NCBI GenBank assembly: GCA_943330855.2
Contig: CALQJI020000011.1
Location: forward strand, 1 to 64,000
Direction: 5' to 3'
Origin: Klebsiella pneumoniae
GTDB lineage: Bacteria > Verrucomicrobiota > Verrucomicrobiia > Limisphaerales > SXTU01
DNA: 64,000 nt
Shown one piece after another: positions 42,832 to 52,553 of this stretch. The notes beneath the pieces were generated by a model. That model had not been told where the DNA came from and searched no databases. It saw only the letters and a program-made list of their open reading frames with translations. Every line of letters begins with the position of its first letter. Position 1 is the stretch's first letter. Both the position numbers and the translations under genes were made by a program.

Positions 42832-45165
42832 ATGGCGATGAAAACCCTGTTGCTGCTGGTCGTGCTGGCCTTGGCTGTGCCCTCCGTCCTCGCCCAAAAC
42901 GCGCCCGTCACCTTCGACTCCCGCTCGGCCAAGAGCGGCGCGTGGTCAGCCGCTGCGACTTGGGCGAATGGCCGCGCGCCCAAGGCGGGCGACCGCGTGC
43001 AGGTCCGCGCGGGTCACACGGTGGTGTATGACGTGGCCTCGACGGACAGCATCCGCATGATTCACGTCGCGGGCACGCTGGCATTCAGCCGCGAGAAGTC
43101 CACGCGGCTGGAGGTCGGCCTCATCAAGATTGAGCCGGGCGAGACGACCACGGAGGACGGCTTCGACTGCCACGCGGACGCGCCGACTGCCGCGCAAGCC
43201 GGCTCGCTGCCGGTGCTGGAGATTGGTTCGGCGGAGCGGCCCATCCCCGCTGGCATCACCGCGCTGATTCGCCTCGTCCACTTCGAGGGCATGAACAAGG
43301 AAACGTTGCCCGCCATCCTCAACTGCGGCGGTCGCTGGGACACGCACGGCGCGCCGATGAACCGCACCTGGCTCAAGCTCGGCGCGTCGGTGAAGGCCGG
43401 TGATTCCGTCGTGAAGCTCTCCGAGCCCGTCACCGGCTGGCGCGTGGGTGACACCGTCATCGTCACGGTCTCGAAGGAGAGCTACGGCAGCGGCAACACC
43501 TTCCGCCAGTCCGCTAAAAGCCCACGCAAGGTGCAGACCGAGGAGCGCCGCATCACCGCGTTGGCCGGCGACCTGGTCACGCTCGACCGCGCGTTGGACT
43601 ACGCGCACTTGGGCCAGGGCGACTACCGCAGCGAGGTCGCGAACTTGTCGCGCAACGTCACCATCGAGTCCGCCCAGCCCGACGGCGTGCGCGGGCACAC
43701 GATGTTCCACCGCGACAGCACCGGGGGCATCAGCTACGCGGAATTCCGCCACCTCGGCAAAGAAGGCGTGTTAGGCAAATACGCCATCCACTTCCACCTC
43801 GTGCGCGACTCCATGCGCGGCAGCGGCGTGCTGGGCGCGAGTATCTGGGACTCGCACAATCGCTGGCTCACCATCCACGGCACGGACTTCCTCGTGGTGC
43901 GCGATTGCGTGGGCTACCAGTCCGTCGGCCACGGTTACTTCCTCGAAGACGCGACGGAGCAATACAACTTGCTCGACCGCAATCTCGCCGTGCAGGCGTA
44001 TCGCGGGCGCAAGTTGCCGAAACAGGTTTTGCCGTTCGACCCCAATGACGGCGCGGGCTTCTGGTGGGCTAACGGCCGCAACTCTTTCACCCGAAATGTC
44101 GCCTGCGAGAACGACGAATACGGCTACCGCTTCGAGGTCGCCAAACGCGGCAACTTCAACCCGGAGCTGAACACGCTCCAGCCCAACGGCGAGCGCACCC
44201 GCGTGGACGTGCGGAAGATTCCCTTCCTCCGCTTCGAGGACAACGAGTCCCACAGCGAGGGTCTCTACAGCTTCAACTTCGGCGACGACGTGAACGGCTC
44301 GGTGGGCGGCGACCGCGCGCATCCGTTCATCGCGCGGAACCTGCGCGCGTGGGAGACGCACTACGTGATGCGCCCGAACCTGTCGCACTTCCTCCTCGAC
44401 GGCCTCACGGTGAGCAACGGCGTCTATGGCGTGTATCACCCGGACTACGACGCGCACGTCTATCGCAACATCAGCTTCACGCAAGTTGGTTCGGAGCCAA
44501 TCAACCGCGGCCACGACGACGAGAGCATCCAGCATGGCGACTTCACCTACGAGAACGTGCAGCTCATCAACTGCCGCTCGGGCCGCGACCCGCTCATTCA
44601 GATGGCCTGCACGTCGCCGAAGGCGGGCACGGCGGGCCACTTCCGCAACGTGAGCTGGCCCGGCAGCGAGGCGCGCGCGGGCAAGGTCGTGGACCTCGGC
44701 GGCGGCCCGCGCAACGACAAGCTGGAGCACGCGGTGACTTACTTCTTTCACGGCTACCCGGCGGCGGGCGACGTGACCAAAGTCGTCAGCACGAAGTTCC
44801 CGGCGTCGGCGCGTGCGGAGTTTGCGAGCGTGGAGAAGTTCACTGGCAAGGATGTGCGCGCGGCGAAGTCCGCTCCGGTCGCGTTCCCGCAACTGCTCGC
44901 GCCCGTGGACGACCTGCCGCCCGCGACGGTCATCACCTCCGCCCGCAAGCAGGCCGACGGCAAGCTGCTCGTGCGCGGCGTGACGCACGACAATGGCGAG
45001 GTCGCCGACGTGACGGTGAACGGCCAGCGGGCGAAAATCGTGACGCAGAACGCGGGCGTCGCGGACTGGGAGCTGACCTTGACCGCCGCGAAGGAGCTCA
45101 CTGCCACCGCCCGCGACCGCGCGGGGAATGCGGAACGCAACGGACACAAACTCACGGTGCAATGA
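42832..45165 (+). CDS. G8-domain/right-handed beta-helix protein, CEMIP-like
   Basis: This 777-residue protein has a signal peptide (about 1-21). A G8-type domain (about 25-190) shows SGAWSAAATWANGRAPKAGDRVQVRAGHTVVYD and LEIGSAERPI. A parallel beta-helix follows (about 260-650), including YAIHFHLVRDSMRGSG, TIHGTDFLVVRDCVGYQSVGHGYFLEDATE and NLLDRNLAV. These stretches match the pattern of animal CEMIP/TMEM2-type proteins involved in hyaluronan handling. The C-terminal 90 residues look Ig-like. A role in binding or cleaving a polysaccharide outside the cell is inferred; no bacterial activity is established here. An ATG at 42838 is an alternative start. It overlaps the next gene by ATGA. Confidence 0.85.
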   Translation: MAMKTLLLLVVLALAVPSVLAQNAPVTFDSRSAKSGAWSAAATWANGRAPKAGDRVQVRAGHTVVYDVASTDSIRMIHVAGTLAFSREKSTRLEVGLIKIEPGETTTEDGFDCHADAPTAAQAGSLPVLEIGSAERPIPAGITALIRLVHFEGMNKETLPAILNCGGRWDTHGAPMNRTWLKLGASVKAGDSVVKLSEPVTGWRVGDTVIVTVSKESYGSGNTFRQSAKSPRKVQTEERRITALAGDLVTLDRALDYAHLGQGDYRSEVANLSRNVTIESAQPDGVRGHTMFHRDSTGGISYAEFRHLGKEGVLGKYAIHFHLVRDSMRGSGVLGASIWDSHNRWLTIHGTDFLVVRDCVGYQSVGHGYFLEDATEQYNLLDRNLAVQAYRGRKLPKQVLPFDPNDGAGFWWANGRNSFTRNVACENDEYGYRFEVAKRGNFNPELNTLQPNGERTRVDVRKIPFLRFEDNESHSEGLYSFNFGDDVNGSVGGDRAHPFIARNLRAWETHYVMRPNLSHFLLDGLTVSNGVYGVYHPDYDAHVYRNISFTQVGSEPINRGHDDESIQHGDFTYENVQLINCRSGRDPLIQMACTSPKAGTAGHFRNVSWPGSEARAGKVVDLGGGPRNDKLEHAVTYFFHGYPAAGDVTKVVSTKFPASARAEFASVEKFTGKDVRAAKSAPVAFPQLLAPVDDLPPATVITSARKQADGKLLVRGVTHDNGEVADVTVNGQRAKIVTQNAGVADWELTLTAAKELTATARDRAGNAERNGHKLTVQ

Positions 45166-46061
45166 ACCGCCGCACGTTTCTTTACTCCGCCGCCTCGGCC
45201 ACCGCCGCCCTCACGTCGCCTGCCGCCGTGCCGCGCATACCGGTCGTGGACACGCACACGCACTGCTTCGCTGGCAAGGCGGACGCCCGTTTCCCCTATC
45301 ACCCGCGCGGCACTTACCAGCCGGAGCAGCCCACCTCGCCGGAGTTTCTGCTGAAGCTCATGGATGGCGCGGGCGTGGACTTCGCCATCGTGGTGCATCC
45401 CGAGCCGTATCAGGATGATCACCGCTATCTGGAACACTGCCTCGCCGTCGGCAAAGGCCGGCTCAAGGGCACGCTGCTGGTCTTCTGCGACCGGCCAGGC
45501 TCGATGGAGAAACTGCCGGAGCTCGCCAAGCGCCTACCCATCGTGACCGCGCGCATCCACGCCTTCCAAGCCGACCGCCTGCCGCCCTTTGGCAAGCCGG
45601 AGCTGCGCCAGCTTTGGAAGCTGGCGAGCGACAGTGGGCTGGCGGTGCAACTCCACTTTGAGCCGCGTTACGCCGCCGGCTTCGAGCCGCTGATTCGTGA
45701 GTTCAAGCAGACCCGCGTCATCGTGGACCACTTGGGCCGGCCGTTTCAGGGCGCGGCCGAGGATAACGACCGCGTGCTGCGCTGGGCGGATTTTCCGAAC
45801 GTGGTGCTGAAGCTCTCTTCCTTCCCGGCCCGTGACGCGCAGGAAGCGGCGGGCTTGCCGCGCGTGGTCCGTCGGCTCGCCGATGCCTTCGGGGCCGACC
45901 GGCTCATCTACGGCGGCGGCTTCGATGAAAAGGCGACGCCTGAAACTTACCGGGCCGAACGCGAGCGCACGGCGGCGCTGCTGGATTTCCTTACGCCCGA
46001 GGCACGCGCGAAGGTGATAGGCGCGAACGCGGCGCGGATGTTCGGGTTCAAGACCGGCTGA
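45162..46061 (+). CDS. Amidohydrolase family 2 protein with N-terminal export-like signal
   Basis: This 299-residue metal-dependent TIM-barrel hydrolase (amidohydrolase_2) has the metal-binding HxH in VVDTHTHCF (His32, His34). The core continues FAIVVHPEPYQDDHRY, LAVQLHFEPRY, VIVDHLGRPFQG and NVVLKLSSF, and ends GANAARMFGF. Where related enzymes often have a metal Asp (GSDWP), this one reads YGGGFDEKATPE, so the late ligand may be altered. The N-terminal NRRTFLYSAASATAALTSPAA resembles a Tat signal. It is coupled to the G8 gene by ATGA, so it may process a product of that enzyme. Confidence 0.85.
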   Translation: MNRRTFLYSAASATAALTSPAAVPRIPVVDTHTHCFAGKADARFPYHPRGTYQPEQPTSPEFLLKLMDGAGVDFAIVVHPEPYQDDHRYLEHCLAVGKGRLKGTLLVFCDRPGSMEKLPELAKRLPIVTARIHAFQADRLPPFGKPELRQLWKLASDSGLAVQLHFEPRYAAGFEPLIREFKQTRVIVDHLGRPFQGAAEDNDRVLRWADFPNVVLKLSSFPARDAQEAAGLPRVVRRLADAFGADRLIYGGGFDEKATPETYRAERERTAALLDFLTPEARAKVIGANAARMFGFKTG

Positions 46062-46252
46062 CGGAGATGCGCGCACGTCAAAGGTCAGCCAAAAAACTCT
46101 TTGGTAGCCCCGATCAGGAGAGTAGCCTATGCGCCATCATCGCTCACCCTTCAACTCCGCCGCGCGCCTTGGCCGATTGCGCTACGCCGCCTGCGGAAGC
46201 GGTCGTGCGAAGCCAGACCCATCGACTCTTCTCGGCACATCGGCTTGGCCGA

Positions 46253-48685
46253 ATGAAATGGTTGTTCGGACTGATTGTTGGAATCGCTTTCGCTGCCGAA
46301 ACACAGGGAGCCGTGGCCACTGCCAAGTTAGCGAACGACCCCGCCCGGTTGCTCTTCGCCCAGCACTGCCAGAAATGCCACTCGGGGACCAAGCCCAAAG
46401 GCGACTTCCTGCTCGATCAACTCTCGCCGGACTTCGCTGACCGCAAGAACCGCGAGCTGTGGCTGACGGTGCTGGAGCAGCTCAAGTCCGGCGACATGCC
46501 GCCGAAGGACAAACCGCGTCCGCCCGAGCAGGAGGTTCAGGCCGCAGTCAAGTGGATCAACGAACGCGCGGGCGCGGCTGAATTCGCCCGACGGGCCACC
46601 GAGGGACGGGTGGCGCTGCGGCGACTGAACCGCGCCGAGTATGCGAACACCGTGCGCGATCTGCTCGGCGTGGAAGTCGATCTGGCCGACCTCCTGCCCC
46701 CGGACACTTCGACGAGCGGCTTCGACAACAGCGCCGAGGCGCTGCACACCTCCTCGTATCTGATGCGGAGCTACCTCGATGCCGCCGACCGCGTGCTGAA
46801 CGAGGCCATTGCCAACCAGCCGCAGCCTTGGCTGCTCAAGAAGCGGTTCGACCTCCGCGAGGAAAAGTCCGTCAAGCCCACCGGGAGTGTTTACCGCCAT
46901 GTGGACGACGGGGTGGCCATCTTCGCCTCCTGGGAGTCGGCCAACATCCGGGTCACCATGTGGAATTTCCGCAGCCATGTGCGCGGCAAGTATCGCTTCC
47001 GCATCTCGGGCTACGGGTTTCAAAGTGAAGGCAAGCCGATCAACTTCCGCGTCACCGCCGGCACGCTCAAGGAAGTGACCGAGGAGCGGCTCATTGACTA
47101 CTTCGCCGTGCCAGCGGACAAGCCCTCAGTCATCGAGTTCACCGAGCAGCTCGAACCCGAGAACCGCATCCGCATCCTCGCCGAAGGCCTGCCCGCGCTG
47201 CCACCGGCGGTCGAAAAAATCGGGGCCGACAATTACAAGGGGCCGGGCCTGGTGATCCAGTGGGTGGATGTGGAAGGGCCGCTCCTCGCGTCCTGGCCGC
47301 CGCCGAGCCACAAGGCGATCTTTGACGACCTAAAGCAGGCGGTCGTCCCTAGCCCCAGCGATCCCAAACGCCTGGAGGTCGTGTCGTCGCAGCCGCTGGT
47401 GGACGCCGAACGGATTCTGCGCAACTTCGCGCGCCGAGCGTTCCGACGCGCGGTGACGGACGAGGACATCCGCCCGTTCCTTGCGCGTTTCAAAACCCGG
47501 CTGGAGCAGAACTATTCCTTCGAGCAAGCCATGCGCGTCGGTCTCCGCGCCGTCCTGGTTTCACCGAGCTTTCTGTTTTTGCACGAGAAACCGCCCCCCG
47601 CCAGCGTGCCCAACACGGCCGGGGCACCCGCGCTGGATGACTTCGCGCTGGCCAGTCGACTCTCCTATTTCCTGTGGAGTTCGATGCCGGACGAACCGCT
47701 GTTCAAGCTGGCCGAGGCGCGCAAGCTGCGCGAGCCGGGCGTGCTCCGCGAGCAGGTCGAACGCTTGCTCCGCGACCCCAAGGCCAAGGCCTTCACCGAG
47801 AATTTCACCGGCCAGTGGTTAAGCCTCCGCGCCATTGATGCCACGTCGCCTGACCGCACGCTGTATCCCGAATATGACGACATTCTCAAGGTGGCGATGG
47901 TCAAGGAGACCGGGTTGTTCTTCGACGAAGTGTTGAAGAACGACCTGAGCCTGACGAGTTTCGTGGCGTCCGATTTTACCTTCCTCAATGCGCGCCTCGC
48001 GAAGCACTACGGCATCCCCGGCATCGAGGGCACGGAGATGCGCCGGGTGACGCTGCCGCCGGGGAGTCATCGCGGCGGAGTCCTGACGATGGCCAGCGTG
48101 ATGAAAGTGACCGCCAACGGCACGACGACCTCGCCCATCATTCGCGGGGCTTGGGTGCTCGAACGCATTCTGGGAACACCGCCGCCGAAGCCGCCTGCAG
48201 ACGTGGCAGCCATCGAGCCGGACATTCGCGGGGCGACGACCATTCGCGAGCAGCTCGCCAAACACCGCAGTGTCGCCAGTTGCGCGAGCTGCCACAGCAA
48301 GATTGACCCGCCGGGATTCGCACTCGAGAGCTTCGATGTCACCGGCGGCTGGCGCGACCACTACCGCGCCACCGGCGAGCCGCGGCAAGTCAATGGCCGG
48401 CGGGTGCGCGTCTGGCCCGGCCCGGCGGTGGATCCCAGTGACGTGCTGCCGGACGGCCGACGGTTCCGCGACATCGACGAATACAAGAAGCTGTTGCTCG
48501 AAGACAAAGATCAGCTCGCCCGCTCCCTGACCGAAAAGCTGCTCGCCTACTCCACCGGCGCGGCCCCGGCCCGGGCGGACAAGCCGGAGATCGAAACCAT
48601 CGTCGGTCGCACGCGCGACCAGAAATACGGGTTCAAGTCATTGATCCACGAAGTCGTCCAAAGCCCAATGTTTCAGAGCAAGTAA
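46253..48685 (+). CDS. DUF1592-family cytochrome (Planctomycete-type), copy 1
   Basis: This protein has 810 residues from the ATG at 46253, with a signal peptide (about 1-20). A CQKCH heme motif (39-43) is followed by SGTKPKGDF. The DUF1587 region has LRRLNRAEYANTVRDLLGVEVD, and DUF1592 has LASRLSYFLWSSMPDEPLF. DUF1588/1585 has RGGVLTMASVMKVTANGTTTSPIIRGAWVLERILGTPPP, CASCHSKIDPPGFALESFD (a second CxxCH) and EKLLAYSTGA. These secreted cytochrome-like proteins are almost always followed by a DUF1552 gene, as here (12 bases). The enzymatic role is unknown. An open frame upstream of 46253 lacks similarity to the family. Confidence 0.93.
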   Translation: MKWLFGLIVGIAFAAETQGAVATAKLANDPARLLFAQHCQKCHSGTKPKGDFLLDQLSPDFADRKNRELWLTVLEQLKSGDMPPKDKPRPPEQEVQAAVKWINERAGAAEFARRATEGRVALRRLNRAEYANTVRDLLGVEVDLADLLPPDTSTSGFDNSAEALHTSSYLMRSYLDAADRVLNEAIANQPQPWLLKKRFDLREEKSVKPTGSVYRHVDDGVAIFASWESANIRVTMWNFRSHVRGKYRFRISGYGFQSEGKPINFRVTAGTLKEVTEERLIDYFAVPADKPSVIEFTEQLEPENRIRILAEGLPALPPAVEKIGADNYKGPGLVIQWVDVEGPLLASWPPPSHKAIFDDLKQAVVPSPSDPKRLEVVSSQPLVDAERILRNFARRAFRRAVTDEDIRPFLARFKTRLEQNYSFEQAMRVGLRAVLVSPSFLFLHEKPPPASVPNTAGAPALDDFALASRLSYFLWSSMPDEPLFKLAEARKLREPGVLREQVERLLRDPKAKAFTENFTGQWLSLRAIDATSPDRTLYPEYDDILKVAMVKETGLFFDEVLKNDLSLTSFVASDFTFLNARLAKHYGIPGIEGTEMRRVTLPPGSHRGGVLTMASVMKVTANGTTTSPIIRGAWVLERILGTPPPKPPADVAAIEPDIRGATTIREQLAKHRSVASCASCHSKIDPPGFALESFDVTGGWRDHYRATGEPRQVNGRRVRVWPGPAVDPSDVLPDGRRFRDIDEYKKLLLEDKDQLARSLTEKLLAYSTGAAPARADKPEIETIVGRTRDQKYGFKSLIHEVVQSPMFQSK

Positions 48686-48697
48686 CCGAACCCACCC

Positions 48698-49984
48698 ATG
48701 CCCCTCCCACGCCGCACCTTCATCCGCGCAGCCGGCATCTCCCTCGCACTCCCGTGGCTCGACACCTGCGCCGCCGACCCGAAGCCGAATCGCCGCGCAC
48801 CCAACGCCAAACTGCCCCCACGCCGCATCATCAGCATCTGCGCGCCGCTGGGATTGCATCCCGACAATTTCTTCCCGGCACAAACCGGCAAGGACTACGC
48901 GCTCTCGCCCTACCTGGAGATTCTCAAAGAGTTCCGCGCCGAGTTCTCGGTCATCTCTGGCCTGGCTCATGCGGGAATGGGCTCGAGTTTCGCACACCAA
49001 GCCTCCGCCAGCTTCCTGACCGGCGTCCCGGGCGCGGGCCGGCCCGGCTTTCGCAACGCCATCTCTCTCGACCAGTTCGCCGCCGACCACATCGGCACGC
49101 AGACCCGTTTCCCCAGCTTGGCGTTGTCGGGCGAAGGCTCGGGCGGCCTCTCCTGGACCCGGACCGGTGCGCTCATCCCGGCGGACAATGTGCCCTCCAG
49201 AGTCTTCGCGCGGCTCTTCCTCGAAGGCCGCGCCGACGAGGTCCAAGGCCAGATGCGTCGCCTCGCCGACGGGCGGAGCATCCTCGATGATGTCCGCGAC
49301 CAGGCGAAGTCGCTGCGGTCCGGCCTGGGCAGCGAAGACCGCGACAAGCTCGACGAATACCTCACCAGCGTCCGCGAGTTGGAGCAGCGCATGGTCAACG
49401 ACGAAAGCTGGGCGAAAACTCCCAAGCCCAAGGTGAACGTCGAACCGCCCAAGGACATCCCCAACGCCGCCGACCTCATCGGCCGGACGCGGCTGCTCTT
49501 TGATCTCAGCCATCTAGCGCTGCAAACGGATTCGACCCGGCTCATCACGATCATGCTGGCCGGCTCCACCTTCGCCCCACCCATTCAGGGCGTGACGCTG
49601 GGGCATCACGACCTCTCCCACCACGGCAAGGACCCGGGCAAACTCGACCAGCTCAAGCTCGTGGAAGTGGAGACGATGAAGACCGTGCGCGACTTGCTGG
49701 CCAAGCTGAAGCAGTCGAAGGAGGACGCCAGCAACCTGCTCGACCGCACCACGATCTTCCTCGGCAGCAACCTCGGCGACGGCAGCAGTCATTCCACTTC
49801 CAACCTGCCCGTCTTCCTCGCGGGCGGTGGCTTCAAACACGGCCAGCATCTGCACTTCGATCCGAAGAACCCGCCGCCGTTGTGCAATCTCTACGTGAGT
49901 ATGCTCCAACGCCTCGGCATCGAAGCCGACACGTTCGGAACGAGCACGGGGCCGCTGCCGGGGTTGGAATTCAGTCGGGTATGA
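48698..49984 (+). CDS. DUF1552 protein, copy 1
   Basis: This 428-residue protein has a short Tat-like start (PRRTFIRAAGISLALPWLD) and the DUF1552 pattern. It shows IISICAPLGLHPDNFFP, FSVISGLAHAGMGSSFAHQASASFLTG, SLDQFAADHIG, FDLSHLALQTDSTRLITIML, HHDLSHHGKDPGKLDQL and SNLGDGSSHSTSNLPVFLAGGG. The His/Asp/Ser pattern recalls alkaline-phosphatase-fold proteins related to DUF1501, with no established reaction. It pairs with the DUF1592 gene before it and overlaps the next DUF1592 gene by ATGA. Confidence 0.92.
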   Translation: MPLPRRTFIRAAGISLALPWLDTCAADPKPNRRAPNAKLPPRRIISICAPLGLHPDNFFPAQTGKDYALSPYLEILKEFRAEFSVISGLAHAGMGSSFAHQASASFLTGVPGAGRPGFRNAISLDQFAADHIGTQTRFPSLALSGEGSGGLSWTRTGALIPADNVPSRVFARLFLEGRADEVQGQMRRLADGRSILDDVRDQAKSLRSGLGSEDRDKLDEYLTSVRELEQRMVNDESWAKTPKPKVNVEPPKDIPNAADLIGRTRLLFDLSHLALQTDSTRLITIMLAGSTFAPPIQGVTLGHHDLSHHGKDPGKLDQLKLVEVETMKTVRDLLAKLKQSKEDASNLLDRTTIFLGSNLGDGSSHSTSNLPVFLAGGGFKHGQHLHFDPKNPPPLCNLYVSMLQRLGIEADTFGTSTGPLPGLEFSRV

Positions 49985-52533
49985 AACTGCTGGGATCGTT
50001 CGCAGCGGCTGGTTCGAACAGCGAGCGGTTACCGACTCCCTGTGAAGTCCGCCCAGTGGCACCGCGTCTGCCAACGGTGACTTGGAAATCCTTCGTGCCG
50101 GCACGGGACATTATCCGGCAAGCGTTTCGGTGCTTGAGCGGAGTGTTTTTGGTCAGTTCAACACTGCCGAGTTGGGCGGCTGCGCCTGTCGCTGGGGCGG
50201 ATTTCAGCAAGGTGGTTGCTCCCTACCTCGCCAAGCATTGCAGCCATTGCCACAGCGAGAAGCAGCCCAAGGGTGAGTTCCGCCTCGACACGTTGTCCAC
50301 GAAGGTCGGCTTTGAGAACACGCCGCAGTGGATCGAAGTGATGGAACGCATCAGCTCCGGGGAGATGCCGCCCAAGAAGGAGAAGGTCCGGCCCAGCGCG
50401 GCGGACAGCGCCAAGATCGTTGACTGGCTGGCCGCCCGGCTCAAGGAGGGCGAGTTCGCCCGCATGGCCGCCCGGGGCCGCGTCTCTTACAATCGCCTGA
50501 CCCGTGAGGAGTATGTGAACACCGTGCGCGACCTCATCGGCGTGCAGTTCGATGCTACCGACCCGGGCGGTTTTCTGGAGGACGCGGAGTGGCATGGCTT
50601 CGAGCGCATCGGCTCCATGATGACGCTGTCGCCGTCGAACGTGGAGAAATATCTGAGCGCGGCGGAGGTGATTCTCGCGGAGGCGTATCCCGAGAAGAAG
50701 CCGCTACCCTTGCAGTATTCGATGCCGGCGGTGCGCGAGTCGCAGATCAAGGAAAGCCACCGCGAGCGGTTGCGGGAGCTGGGCTTGCTGGACAAGGTGC
50801 GCTTCGAGATGTGGCCGGGGGACATCTTCCGCTACTCCGCTTCCGAGTCGCTGCCCGAGGCGGGCATCTACGAGATCAGCTACACGTTGAGCGGCTTGAA
50901 GCCGGAGAAGGACCGTGCGCCGCGGCTCTTCGTGTATGAGACGCGCCTCGACCGCGTGCTGCACCAGCAGGACGTGCTCGCGGCGGAGGACAAGCCCATC
51001 ACGGTGACGTTCCGCGCGCACCTGCCCAAGGGCCGACCCAGCATCCATGTGATCAACGATGTGCCCGGGCCGTCGAACACGCCGCCGTCCGGTCGCCACG
51101 GGGACCGGCCCTTCGTCAGCACGAAGGAAGGCCGCAGTCCGTGGCAGATGAAGCTGACCGATGAGCAGGGCCGGCCGCGCTATCCCTTTCTGATCATGGA
51201 CTCGGTCTCGTGGCGCGGGCCGATCATCACGGACGAGGAGCAACGTCGGCGCGATGAGTATGTGCCGCGCGAGGACGGCAACATGGACCAACTCCGCGAG
51301 GGCTTGGGCCGGCTGGCGCGGCGCGCGTTTCGTCGTCCCGTTACGGCGGAGGAGTTGGACGAGTTCGTCGGCATCGCCAAGGCCGAGCGCGCGGCGGGCG
51401 AGAAGTTCCGCGATGCCGTGAAGGCCAGCATGCTCGCCGTCCTTTGTTCCAAGAGCTTCGTCTTCATCGCCGAGGGCGACGAGTCCGCGAACCGGAACGA
51501 GCTGAACGATTGGGAAATCGCCTCCCGCCTCTCCTACCTGCTCTGGAGCACGATGCCCGATGACGAGCTGTTCGCGCTGGCGGAGCAAGGGAAGCTGCGC
51601 GACAAGGCGGAGTTGTCGCGGCAGGTCGCGCGGATGCTGGCTGATCCGCGGGCCGTGCGCTTCAGCGAGTCCTTCGCCTCGCAGTGGCTGAAGCTGCGCA
51701 ACGTCGGCCGCTTCCCGCCCGACAAAAAGATTTACCCCGACTACGACTCGCACTTGGAGAAGAGCATGGTGCGCGAGCCACGGGCTTTCTTCCACGAGGT
51801 GCTGAACGGCGGGCTGACCTTGCGCGAATTCCTGAACTCCAACTGGAGCATGGTCAATGCGCGGCTGGCGCAGTTCTACGGGCTGCCCAGCCCGGCTGGG
51901 GCCACCGACGAGTTTCTGCGCGTCGCGTTGCCGACGGACAGCCGGCGCGGCGGACTGCTCACTCAGGCGGCGATCCTGTCGCTCACGTCGGACGGCACGC
52001 GGCACCGGCCCGTGCATCGCGGCGTGTGGTTGTCGGAGGCCATCTTGGGCAAGTCCCCGCCGCCGCCGCCCCCGAACGTCGAGCCCATCGCACCGAATCC
52101 GGTGGATGCCCCGAAGGCCACGCTGCGGATGAAACTGGAGGCCCACATCCACGATCCGAGCTGCGCCTCCTGCCACAGCCGGATCGATCCGCTCGGCCTA
52201 GCCTTTGAGAACTACGACGCCATCGGTCGCTGGCGCACGGAGGAAATCACGGACGGCGCGGGTAAAAACCCGGCGGTGAATCCCGCAGGTAAACTGCCCG
52301 ACGGTCGCACCTACGAGACGCCCGAGGAGTTCAAGCGGCTGCTGCTCGCCGACCTCGACACGTTTAACGCCACGTTCATCGAGAAGCTCGCCACCTACGG
52401 CCTCCGCCGCAGCATGTCCTTCGGTGACCGCGACGGTCTCGCGGGCATCGCCCAGGCGAGCAAGGCTAAGGACTACCGCCTGCGCGACCTGCTGGAGGCG
52501 TTCGTCCTCTCCGACCTGTTCGCCAAGCGCTGA
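49981..52533 (+). CDS. DUF1592-family cytochrome (Planctomycete-type), copy 2
   Basis: This protein has 850 residues if started at the ATG that overlaps the previous stop. A CSHCH heme motif (87-91), [77 protein letters not shown] and [19 protein letters not shown] mark it as a paralogue of copy 1. The hydrophobic export signal only begins at about residue 47. The first 40-odd residues are therefore odd, and a GTG at 50095 (V39) could be the true start. The gene pair duplicates the upstream DUF1592-DUF1552 pair. Confidence 0.9.
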   Translation: MKLLGSFAAAGSNSERLPTPCEVRPVAPRLPTVTWKSFVPARDIIRQAFRCLSGVFLVSSTLPSWAAAPVAGADFSKVVAPYLAKHCSHCHSEKQPKGEFRLDTLSTKVGFENTPQWIEVMERISSGEMPPKKEKVRPSAADSAKIVDWLAARLKEGEFARMAARGRVSYNRLTREEYVNTVRDLIGVQFDATDPGGFLEDAEWHGFERIGSMMTLSPSNVEKYLSAAEVILAEAYPEKKPLPLQYSMPAVRESQIKESHRERLRELGLLDKVRFEMWPGDIFRYSASESLPEAGIYEISYTLSGLKPEKDRAPRLFVYETRLDRVLHQQDVLAAEDKPITVTFRAHLPKGRPSIHVINDVPGPSNTPPSGRHGDRPFVSTKEGRSPWQMKLTDEQGRPRYPFLIMDSVSWRGPIITDEEQRRRDEYVPREDGNMDQLREGLGRLARRAFRRPVTAEELDEFVGIAKAERAAGEKFRDAVKASMLAVLCSKSFVFIAEGDESANRNELNDWEIASRLSYLLWSTMPDDELFALAEQGKLRDKAELSRQVARMLADPRAVRFSESFASQWLKLRNVGRFPPDKKIYPDYDSHLEKSMVREPRAFFHEVLNGGLTLREFLNSNWSMVNARLAQFYGLPSPAGATDEFLRVALPTDSRRGGLLTQAAILSLTSDGTRHRPVHRGVWLSEAILGKSPPPPPPNVEPIAPNPVDAPKATLRMKLEAHIHDPSCASCHSRIDPLGLAFENYDAIGRWRTEEITDGAGKNPAVNPAGKLPDGRTYETPEEFKRLLLADLDTFNATFIEKLATYGLRRSMSFGDRDGLAGIAQASKAKDYRLRDLLEAFVLSDLFAKR

Positions 52534-52553
52534 AATTCCACCCACCAAAATTT

